Of a DNA stretch of 64,000 bases, positions 16,611 to 23,316 are shown piece by piece (positions within the stretch are counted from its first letter, which is position 1; each line of letters begins with the position of its first letter). The translations under genes were made by a program, and so were the position numbers. Under the pieces are notes generated by a model. The model searched no databases. It saw only the letters and a list, made by a program, of their open reading frames with translations, and was not told the DNA's origin. The DNA is from Dermabacter vaginalis (lineage in GTDB: Bacteria; Actinomycetota; Actinomycetes; Actinomycetales; Dermabacteraceae), in assembly GCF_001678905.1 (NCBI RefSeq), contig NZ_CP012117.1, forward strand, positions 248,001 through 312,000, in the 5' to 3' direction.

Positions 16611-17531
16611 TTAGTCCTTGCGCTCGCGGGTCACGAGCCAGTTGATGATCGAGAAGAACATGACGACAACGAAAACGCCCCACGCGATCGCGGCGCCGTA
16701 GCCGTAGCGGTTCTCTTGGAAGGCCACCGAGTAGAAGTACATCACCATGGTGAGACCAGAGTTGTTGATGCCGCCCGCGCTTGCTGCGCCTCCGGAGTTC
16801 GAGGAGGTCAGCACCTGCGATTCGGTGAAGCTTTGGAGTGAGCCGATCGTCGACATCAGGGTGACGAACAGGATGATCGGCCGCAGCTGGGGCAGGGTGA
16901 TGCGGAAGAAGATCTGCCACGAGTTTGCGCCGTCGAGGGCGGCGGCTTCGTAGAGGGATTTGTCGATCGCTTGGAGGCCGGCGAGGATAAGCAGCGCGTT
17001 GTAGCCCACGAACGCCCAGGTCGTGAGGCATGAGATCGCAATCTTGATGCCCCATTCGGTTTGAAGCCACGCGATGTTCTCGAAACCGAACACGTTGATG
17101 ATGGCGTTCGCGATACCGAATTGGCTCGAGAAGATCGAGCTGAACAGCATACCCATCGCGACCATCGACGTGATGTTTGGGATCAGGTAGATGACCTTGT
17201 AGGTCGTCGAGAACCTGAGGGTCGAGTTGAGCATGAGCGCGAGGATCGTCGCGAGAACGAGGGTGGGCACGGTGCCCATGACCCACAGGATCAGGGTGTT
17301 GACGAGGGATTTGTAGAAGAGGGGATCGGAGATCAGGTACTTGAAGTTGGTGAAGCCGATCAAGTCGAAGTCGCCCAACCCCGACCAGTTCGTGAACGCG
17401 AGCGCCATCGTGAAAACGACCGGCATCGCGCCGAACACGAAAAAGAAGAAAAAGTACGGCGAGATGGCCAGGTATTGCGGCAGCGCCTTTTTGATGCGCG
17501 TCCCGAGTGGCCGGGGTTGGGGATTGCTCAT
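16611..17531 (-). CDS. Carbohydrate ABC transporter permease, MalF type (duplicate A)
   Basis: A 306-residue permease with six helices; the first is the Phe-rich LAISPYFFFFFVFGAM. The EAA loop is YEAAALDGANSWQIFFRI. The protein differs from the copy at 20711-21631 by a single visible residue (RERKD versus REKKD at the C-terminus). A Ser/Gly/Ala-rich loop (SSNSGGAASAGGINNSG) sits before the last helix. The start lies five bases after the binding-protein stop, with AAGGTGA inside the 3' end of that gene as ribosome site. It pairs with the MalG-type gene next to it. Confidence 0.92.
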   Translation of the reverse strand: MSNPQPRPLGTRIKKALPQYLAISPYFFFFFVFGAMPVVFTMALAFTNWSGLGDFDLIGFTNFKYLISDPLFYKSLVNTLILWVMGTVPTLVLATILALMLNSTLRFSTTYKVIYLIPNITSMVAMGMLFSSIFSSQFGIANAIINVFGFENIAWLQTEWGIKIAISCLTTWAFVGYNALLILAGLQAIDKSLYEAAALDGANSWQIFFRITLPQLRPIILFVTLMSTIGSLQSFTESQVLTSSNSGGAASAGGINNSGLTMVMYFYSVAFQENRYGYGAAIAWGVFVVVMFFSIINWLVTRERKD

Positions 17532-17536
17532 ATCTG

Positions 17537-18835
17537 TTACTTCACCTTGATGCCGGCCTGTTCGGCGATGCGCTTAGCGGCCGTGACCGCGTCCTTCCAC
17601 GCCTTTTCAGGATCCTTGCCTGTCGATTCGATTTGTTCGAGCTCTGCAGTGAACGGTGCGATGACCGATTCGGAGTTCGGGTCTTCATACAGCGGGCGAA
17701 CGGTTTCGGCGGCGGCGCTGAAGACCTCCGCGGCTTTTTGGCCGCCGAGGAATTCAACGGCACCGTCGACTTCGGGCATCGAGTGCGCCTCGGGTGCGGC
17801 GGGGAAGTTGCCGCTGAAGGTGTACTCGACTGCCTGGTTCTTCGCGTTGAGGATGAAGGAGATGAGCTCGAACGACTTCTTCGGGTCCTTCGCGCCCTTC
17901 GGGATTGTCAGGAACGAACCGCCCTGGTTGACGGCCTCACCGGGGTGCTTGCACACGCGCCACTTGCCGGCAGTTTCGGGGGCGTCGACTTTCATGTCGG
18001 CGAGGTGCCAGGACGCGCCGAAGTCGGCGGGGAGGCGCCCCTCGTTGACGGCTGCCGCGGAGTCAGCGCTCTGCGAGTCAAGGGCGGCATTGATACCGGC
18101 AGCATTCGCCTTGACCGAGAGATCCCAGGCCTTGCGGATGTGGTCCTGATCGCCGATGAACATCTGGTTCTCGTCGATAAAGCCCTTGCCGCTTTGACGG
18201 TACGCGGTGCTGAAAATGCCGGAGCTGTTACGGATCAGGTAAGTGCCGGGTTTCTTGGAGATGAGTTCCTTGCCGAGTTCGAAGTAGGCGTCCCATTCGC
18301 GAATCGCGGCTTCGAGCTCGGCGGGTTCGGAGGGCAGGCCCGCTTCTTCGAATACGTCGATGCGGTAGAAGAGGGCGGTGGGGCCGATGTCGATCGGGAT
18401 GCCGAGCTGCTTGCCGTCTTTCGAGGTGGCCTGCTGCCACTTCCAGTCGAGGTAGTTGCCTTTGATGTCTTTCGCGCCGAGCTCGTTGAGATCCTCGAAG
18501 TAGTCGGTCTTCGAGAGGAAGAAGGCGATGTCTTCACCCTTGACGCCGGTGATGTCGGGAAGGCCGGAACCGGCGCTGAAGGTGGTCGTGAGCTTCTGCT
18601 TGAAGTCGCCGCCGATGACATTTTGGCGGAAGTTGATGTCGGGGAACTGTTCTTTGACGGCCTTGAGGGTGTCCTCACTGAAGCCCTCGGGCCAGGTCCA
18701 CAGAGTGAAGTCCTTGTCGCTGCCTCCGCCCGAAGCGGAGCCAGATTTACCGGTGGAGCAGCCCGTGAGGGCGAGAGCGATGGGGCCGAGGGTGAGCGCG
18801 CTGGCGCCCAGAAGCGAACGGCGTGAGATATCCAT
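17537..18835 (-). CDS. Sugar ABC transporter substrate-binding lipoprotein (duplicate A, diverged)
   Basis: A 432-residue family-1 binding protein. N-terminus: MDISRRSLLGASAL with twin Arg, hydrophobic core, lipobox LTGC, then a Gly/Ser linker. CGGAG lies upstream of the ATG. It resembles the protein at 21637-22923 over the whole length. A central block (from VKEQFPDINFRQ to the segment around GIPIDIGPTALFYR) is almost invariant, while the N-terminal linker, residues around 200-300 and scattered ligand-face positions differ. It is first in its operon, ahead of permeases nearly identical to those of the sister operon, so the pair probably differs in glycan specificity rather than channel (inference). 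Confidence 0.9.
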   Translation of the reverse strand: MDISRRSLLGASALTLGPIALALTGCSTGKSGSASGGGSDKDFTLWTWPEGFSEDTLKAVKEQFPDINFRQNVIGGDFKQKLTTTFSAGSGLPDITGVKGEDIAFFLSKTDYFEDLNELGAKDIKGNYLDWKWQQATSKDGKQLGIPIDIGPTALFYRIDVFEEAGLPSEPAELEAAIREWDAYFELGKELISKKPGTYLIRNSSGIFSTAYRQSGKGFIDENQMFIGDQDHIRKAWDLSVKANAAGINAALDSQSADSAAAVNEGRLPADFGASWHLADMKVDAPETAGKWRVCKHPGEAVNQGGSFLTIPKGAKDPKKSFELISFILNAKNQAVEYTFSGNFPAAPEAHSMPEVDGAVEFLGGQKAAEVFSAAAETVRPLYEDPNSESVIAPFTAELEQIESTGKDPEKAWKDAVTAAKRIAEQAGIKVK

Positions 18836-18964
18836 GGAAAACTCCGTAATTCAGAAAGCGCGAGGTTATGGGAGCTCCTGAGTCCGCAGCCGTCGCGAAC
18901 ACAGAGCACCGAACCTTACTTCCGGGTATTGATGATGTGAAAATCCGCGGGGATATAAAGCTAT

Positions 18965-18976
18965 CCACACGTGTGG
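18965..18976. promoter_or_regulatory. Perfect palindrome CCACACGTGTGG
   Basis: A 12-base perfect dyad with central CG in the spacer before the duplicated SBP operon, followed by GGTG. The size fits a LacI-type operator, but the sequence differs from TAAAGCGCTTTA. No second copy was noticed. Confidence 0.35.
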
Positions 18977-19200
18977 GGTGATGAAATATGTGCGCCCCGC
19001 CGACGGTGGCAGGGAGGGCGGCAGTGCCCCATTTCGCTGGCTCCGCTGCCCGTTCGAGTATAGCGCGCGAGCGGGGGACTTTCGCCCGCGCGCCGTGCGT
19101 GGTGCGGCGCGGGAGTGGCACACCGGGCGAGGCGACCTCGACGAGCATCGACGTAAAATGCAGGCGCCCTCCGACCCTGACCGGGCTCAGGCTGCCTCGC

Positions 19201-19206
19201 TACCGT
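19201..19206 (+). promoter_or_regulatory. Putative -10 element of leaderless NUDIX gene
   Basis: TACCGT, six bases, then the ATG at 19213. GGAGG is present but only one base from the ATG, too close for normal use, which supports leaderless initiation. Confidence 0.45.
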
Positions 19207-19212
19207 GGAGGC

Positions 19213-19722
19213 ATGAGCGACCTCCTCCCGAACCCCTACTTCTACCAGCAACTGCCTACCCTCTTCAGCTCGGGTGCGGCCGTGATCCGCGACGAGCGCG
19301 GTCGAATCCTCGTGGAAAAGCCGAACTACCGCGACCACTGGCTCTTGCCGGGCGGAGGCGTGGATGCCGGCGAGGACGCGCGAGAGGCAACCGCCCGGGA
19401 GCTGCGCGAAGAACTCAACCTCGATCTTCCGGTCGGCCGGCTCCTTTCGGTGAGCTGGGTGCCGTCGAGCGCCGCTTACGGCGCCCCGATGGGGGTTCAT
19501 TTCGTGTTCGATGCCGGGGTGGTTCCCGAGGCGGAGCTTCGCGATCGAGTGCATCTGCAGGAGGAGGAGCTGGAGGCGTGGGATCTCATCGACCCACGGG
19601 ACGCCGCGATTCTCTCGCCGTGGGGCGCCGAGCGCGTGTGGCATGCTCTCGATGTTCTTGAAGGCCGCTCGGAGGTCGATCTCTTCTCGGTCAAGAAAGG
19701 CGGGAACGCGGAAGCACCGTAA
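19213..19722 (+). CDS. NUDIX hydrolase
   Basis: A 169-residue NUDIX protein, which would hydrolyse a nucleoside diphosphate linked to another moiety; the substrate is not deducible. The NUDIX box spans about residues 46-68, with the GGGVDAGE start and the catalytic RELREEL core intact. The last Gly of the consensus is replaced by Asn. The open frame extends upstream to 18988, but the ATG at 19213, preceded by a -10-like TACCGT, is the better start and puts the box in the usual place. It sits between the two duplicated ABC operons, on the opposite strand. A decayed second copy of its central part is found at about 34190-34352. Confidence 0.88.
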   Translation: MSDLLPNPYFYQQLPTLFSSGAAVIRDERGRILVEKPNYRDHWLLPGGGVDAGEDAREATARELREELNLDLPVGRLLSVSWVPSSAAYGAPMGVHFVFDAGVVPEAELRDRVHLQEEELEAWDLIDPRDAAILSPWGAERVWHALDVLEGRSEVDLFSVKKGGNAEAP

Positions 19723-19752
19723 AGACCTCAGGAGCGCCGCGAGATGGGCGGG

Positions 19753-19769
19753 CGTCGGAAATTCCGACG
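19753..19769. repeat. Palindrome containing the recurrent TCCGACGG motif
   Basis: CGTCGGAA-A-TTCCGACG, a perfect eight-base dyad, 30 bases after the NUDIX stop. It continues into GGTTGCC, so the right arm is one copy of the over-represented motif TCCGACGGTTGC. It lies between convergent genes and might act as a terminator. Confidence 0.5.
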
Positions 19770-19822
19770 GTTGCCGCGCTTACGGTGAGGGCTTTGGTGG
19801 AGGGGTGTGCTCGAGCGAGACG

Positions 19823-20698
19823 CTACTTCAGGGCGCCCTCGGCGATGCCGGCGATGAACTGCTTTGCGCCGATGATGAACACGATGATGAGCGGCACGAC
19901 CGCGATCAGAGCGGAGGCCATGAGCATGCCGTAGTCGCTTCCGTGAGCGGTCTTGAGCTGGCTCAATGCGACCTGGAGCGTGAGTTTATCGGGGTTCGTG
20001 AGCACGATGAGGGGCCACATGAAGTCGTTCCACGCGCCGATGAAGGTGAACATTCCAAGGAACGCGAGGGCTGGCCTGATGAGCGGGAGGCACACGTGGC
20101 GGTACTGGCGCAGGAAGCCACAACCGTCGATGCGCGCGGCCTCGAGAAGCTCCGTTGAGATGGAGTTCGTGGCGTACTGCCGAAGCCAGAACACGCCGAA
20201 CGCGCTTGCGAGCGACGGGAAGATCAGGGCCTTGAGGTCGCCGGTCCAACCGAGCTTGCTCATGAACAGGAACTGGGGGATGCTCGCGAGCTGGGCCGGC
20301 AGAAGGAACGTGGCCATGATGATGAGGAAGAGGCCTTTTTTGCCGGGGAACTCGAACTTCGCGAAGGTGAATGCGGTGATCGACGAGATGAAGAGCCCGA
20401 GCACCGTCACGGACAGGGCCACGACCAGGGTGTTGCCCATCGCCGCCCAAATGTTGATCTTCGAGGTGATGGTCTCGATGTTGGTGCCGAGACGATCGCC
20501 GGGAAGCACATCCGGCGGGAACTTGAAGATCGCGGACGACGGGTGGGTCGCGAGGATGAACATCCAGTAGAACGGGAACAGCGAGATGAGCGCGCCGATC
20601 GTGAGGGCGACGTATTTCAGCACGGTCGAAAGGCGAATGGGCTTTCGCCTGCGTGGAACCGCGTTCGCGAGGGGCTTTGCTTGCGTGGTCGAACTCAT
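19823..20698 (-). CDS. Carbohydrate ABC transporter permease, MalG type (duplicate B)
   Basis: A 291-residue permease, the sister of 15731-16597. From LFPFYWMFILATHPSSAIF onward it is the same sequence until the last residues (EGALK here, EGAVKS in the other). The N-terminal 41 residues are clearly different (AKPLANAVPRRRKPIRLSTV). The EAA loop is LEAARIDGCGFLRQYRHV. It is the last gene of SBP(21637)-MalF(20711)-MalG. The sharp boundary of identity near the 5' end suggests gene conversion between two older copies, or a recombination junction. Confidence 0.9.
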   Translation of the reverse strand: MSSTTQAKPLANAVPRRRKPIRLSTVLKYVALTIGALISLFPFYWMFILATHPSSAIFKFPPDVLPGDRLGTNIETITSKINIWAAMGNTLVVALSVTVLGLFISSITAFTFAKFEFPGKKGLFLIIMATFLLPAQLASIPQFLFMSKLGWTGDLKALIFPSLASAFGVFWLRQYATNSISTELLEAARIDGCGFLRQYRHVCLPLIRPALAFLGMFTFIGAWNDFMWPLIVLTNPDKLTLQVALSQLKTAHGSDYGMLMASALIAVVPLIIVFIIGAKQFIAGIAEGALK

Positions 20699-20710
20699 GA
20701 CGTTGCTCCC

Positions 20711-21631
20711 CTAGTCCTTTTTCTCGCGCGTGACGAGCCAGTTGATGATCGAGAAGAACATGACGACAACGAAGACGCCCCACGCAATCGCGGCGCCGTA
20801 GCCGTAGCGGTTCTCTTGGAAGGCCACCGAGTAGAAGTACATCACCATGGTGAGACCAGAGTTGTTGATGCCGCCCGCGCTTGCTGCGCCTCCGGAGTTG
20901 GAGGAGGTCAGCACCTGCGATTCGGTGAAGCTTTGGAGCGAGCCGATCGTCGACATCAGGGTGACGAACAGGATGATCGGCCGCAGCTGGGGCAGGGTGA
21001 TGCGGAAGAAGATCTGCCACGAGTTTGCGCCGTCGAGGGCGGCGGCTTCGTAGAGGGATTTGTCGATCGCCTGGAGGCCGGCGAGGATAAGCAGCGCGTT
21101 GTAGCCCACGAACGCCCAGGTCGTTAGGCATGAGATCGCAATCTTGATGCCCCATTCGGTTTGAAGCCACGCGATGTTCTCGAAACCGAACACGTTGATG
21201 ATGGCGTTCGCGATACCGAATTGGCTCGAGAAGATCGAGCTGAACAGCATACCCATCGCGACCATCGACGTGATGTTTGGGATCAGGTAGATGACCTTGT
21301 AGGTCGTCGAAAACCGGAGGGTCGAGTTGAGCATGAGGGCGAGGATCGTCGCGAGAACGAGGGTCGGCACGGTGCCCATGACCCACAGAATCAGGGTGTT
21401 GACGAGGGATTTGTAGAAGAGGGGATCGGAGATCAGGTACTTGAAGTTGGTGAAGCCGATCAAGTCGAAGTCGCCCAACCCCGACCAGTTCGTGAACGCG
21501 AGCGCCATCGTAAACACCACGGGCATCGCACCGAACACGAAAAAGAAGAAAAAGTACGGCGAGATGGCCAGGTATTGCGGCAGCGCCTTTTTGATGCGCG
21601 TCCCGAGTGGCCGGGGTTGGGGATTGCTCAT
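20711..21631 (-). CDS. Carbohydrate ABC transporter permease, MalF type (duplicate B)
   Basis: A 306-residue permease, apparently 305/306 identical to the product of 16611-17531. I place the start at the ATG at 21629-21631, matching the sister gene; the frame is open to 21700 but that stretch overlaps the binding-protein gene. It has the same Phe-rich first helix and the same EAA loop. Third-codon changes between the copies are few, so the duplication or conversion is recent compared with the divergence of the associated binding proteins. Confidence 0.92.
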   Translation of the reverse strand: MSNPQPRPLGTRIKKALPQYLAISPYFFFFFVFGAMPVVFTMALAFTNWSGLGDFDLIGFTNFKYLISDPLFYKSLVNTLILWVMGTVPTLVLATILALMLNSTLRFSTTYKVIYLIPNITSMVAMGMLFSSIFSSQFGIANAIINVFGFENIAWLQTEWGIKIAISCLTTWAFVGYNALLILAGLQAIDKSLYEAAALDGANSWQIFFRITLPQLRPIILFVTLMSTIGSLQSFTESQVLTSSNSGGAASAGGINNSGLTMVMYFYSVAFQENRYGYGAAIAWGVFVVVMFFSIINWLVTREKKD

Positions 21632-21636
21632 ATCTG

Positions 21637-22923
21637 TTACTTCACCTTGATGCCGGCCTGTTCGGCGATGCGCTTGGCAGCCGTGACTGCATCGCTCCAC
21701 GCCTTTTCGGGGTCCTTCTTTGTCGATTCCACCTGCTCGAGTTCCGCGGAGAAGGGGGCGTTCACTGCTTCCGAGTTCGGATCCTCGTAGAGCGGGCGCA
21801 CGGTTTCGGCGGCAGCGCTGAAGACCTCCGCGGCCTTCTGACCACCGAGGAATTCGACCTCACCGTCAACTTCAGGCATGGCGTGAGCCTCGGTGGCTGC
21901 GGGGAAGTTTCCGCTGTGCTTGTACTCGAGTGCCTGGTTCTTCGCGTTGAGAATGAAGGAGAGGACCTCGAACGATTTCTTCGGATCCTTGGCGCCCTTC
22001 GGGATTGTCAGGAACGAACCGCCCTTGTTCACGGCCTCACCCGGGTGCTTGCACACGTGCCACTTGCCGGAGGTCTCGGGAGCGTCCGACATGAGATCGG
22101 CGAGATGCCATGAAGCTCCGAAGTCGGCCGGAAGGCGTCCCTCGCTCACTGCTGCCGCTGAGTCGGTGGTCTGTGCGGCGAGCGCGCCGTTGATGCCGGC
22201 AGCGTTGGCCTTGACCGCGAGATCCCACGCGGCACGGATGTGCTCCTGGTCGCCGATGAACGCGCCGTTTTCGTCGATGAAGCCCTTACCGGCCTGACGC
22301 CAAGCCGTGCCGAACACGCTGGCCGTGTTGCGAATGAGGAAGGTACCGGGCTTCTTCGCAATGAGTTCCTTGCCGAGTTCGAAGTACTCATCCCACGAGC
22401 GGATCGCGTTCTCGAGCTCCGTGGGATCGGAGGGAAGGCCCGCCTCTTCAAACACATCGAAGCGGTAGAAGAGGGCGGTGGGGCCGATGTCGATCGGGAT
22501 ACCGACCTGTTTGCCGTCTTTCGAGGTGGCCTGCTGCCACTTCCAGTCGAGGTAGTCGCCCTTGATGTCTTTCGCGCCGAGCTCGTTGAGATCCTCGAAG
22601 TAGTCGGTCTTCGAGAGGAAGAAGGCGATGTCCTCGCCCTTGACGCCGGTGATGTCGGGAAGGCCGGAGCCGGCACTGAAGGTCGTCGTGAGCTTCTGCT
22701 TGAAGTCGCCACCGATGACATTTTGGCGGAAGTTGATGTCGGGGAACTGTTCTTTGACGGCCTTGAGAACGTCGTCACCGTAGCCCTCGGGCCACATCCA
22801 CAGGATGAACTCGTTGCTGTCGCCGGCGCTTGACCCGGAGTTGCTTGTCGAGCAACCGACGAGAGCCAGTGGGCCAAGCGTGAGCGCGCTGGCTCCGAGG
22901 AATGAACGACGGGAAATATTCAT
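21637..22923 (-). CDS. Sugar ABC transporter substrate-binding lipoprotein (duplicate B, diverged)
   Basis: A binding lipoprotein of about 428 residues. Start at the ATG at 22921-22923, which has GGAG seven bases upstream; a TTG four codons earlier overlaps that ribosome site and is unlikely. The N-terminus is MNISRRSFLGASAL, with lipobox LVGC and a Ser/Gly linker. It is homologous to 17537-18835 over its whole length, with an almost invariant block from VKEQFPDINFRQ onward, but many substitutions in the ligand-lobe region around residues 190-330. It is the first gene of the second duplicated operon and faces away from GH38 copy 2. Confidence 0.9.
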   Translation of the reverse strand: MNISRRSFLGASALTLGPLALVGCSTSNSGSSAGDSNEFILWMWPEGYGDDVLKAVKEQFPDINFRQNVIGGDFKQKLTTTFSAGSGLPDITGVKGEDIAFFLSKTDYFEDLNELGAKDIKGDYLDWKWQQATSKDGKQVGIPIDIGPTALFYRFDVFEEAGLPSDPTELENAIRSWDEYFELGKELIAKKPGTFLIRNTASVFGTAWRQAGKGFIDENGAFIGDQEHIRAAWDLAVKANAAGINGALAAQTTDSAAAVSEGRLPADFGASWHLADLMSDAPETSGKWHVCKHPGEAVNKGGSFLTIPKGAKDPKKSFEVLSFILNAKNQALEYKHSGNFPAATEAHAMPEVDGEVEFLGGQKAAEVFSAAAETVRPLYEDPNSEAVNAPFSAELEQVESTKKDPEKAWSDAVTAAKRIAEQAGIKVK

Positions 22924-23316
22924 TGAAAACTCCAAGTAAGCCTCGGTGGGATGCGCCGTGGATGATTCCTGTACGGCCGCGTTGCCGTGCCAGTCAATAC
23001 CCGTGCGGTTAACGTCAAGTAAATGGAAAATGATGACGTAAGTAAACTTTTATCGATGCGGTTTGCGCCGACCGAAGAGTGCACTGTCTTCGAGCTAGGC
23101 CTCCGGCGTGTTTTCCCCTGTCATGGGGGTTTTTCTGGGTCGGTGCGTGAGATGCCCGGTCGTGCCTCATCGAAAGCGTGGTTTCTTCCCAGGGGTAAAA
23201 GGTCATTAGGTGTGCGTTTAGTTACACGAGGTGTTTTTGTGGCTGATAGGCTCGCTGCGTGCGCGGTTTAGCTATGGTGCTGGCCGTGAAACGAGGGCGA
23301 TGTTCTGGAGGGTGGA
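22924..23316. other. 393-base divergent spacer between SBP operon and GH38 copy 2
   Basis: No gene seen. It must carry the promoters for the minus-strand binding-protein operon and the plus-strand GH38-phosphatase-HAD-GH20 operon. Around 23030-23050 it is AT-richer than its surroundings. Near its right end lie GTGTG-N8-TTACAC-like sequence (23210-23226) and a GCGCGGTTTAGC site (23261-23272) that shares its right half with the candidate operator at 10889-10900. Confidence 0.5.
23261..23272. promoter_or_regulatory. Possible LacI half-site upstream of GH38 operon
   Basis: GCGCGGTTTAGC lies 45 bases before the GH38 start. Its GCGGTTTA portion matches the site at 10889-10900 and is one base off the right half of TAAAGCGCTTTA (GCGCTTTA). 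The left half is poorly conserved, so this is a weak prediction. Confidence 0.3.

Larger units (their letters stand above)
15731..17560 (-). repeat. Duplicated ABC permease block, copy A
   Basis: The permease pair and the 3' end of the adjoining binding protein are nearly identical at the DNA level to 19823-21660. Only scattered substitutions are visible within the MalF gene. Similarity drops in the MalG 5' end and in most of the binding-protein gene. Confidence 0.85.
18836..19212. other. 377-base spacer between SBP operon and NUDIX gene
   Basis: No credible gene. It should hold the promoter of the minus-strand binding-protein operon. A perfect 12-base palindrome, CCACACGTGTGG, lies at 18965-18976, about 130 bases before the binding-protein start, and could be an operator. 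The NUDIX promoter is at the right end. Confidence 0.5.
19823..21660 (-). repeat. Duplicated ABC permease block, copy B
   Basis: Near-identical to 15731-17560 in the same orientation, about 4.1 kb apart, with the NUDIX gene and a diverged binding-protein gene in between. This is a substrate for homologous deletion of the intervening segment. Confidence 0.85.
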
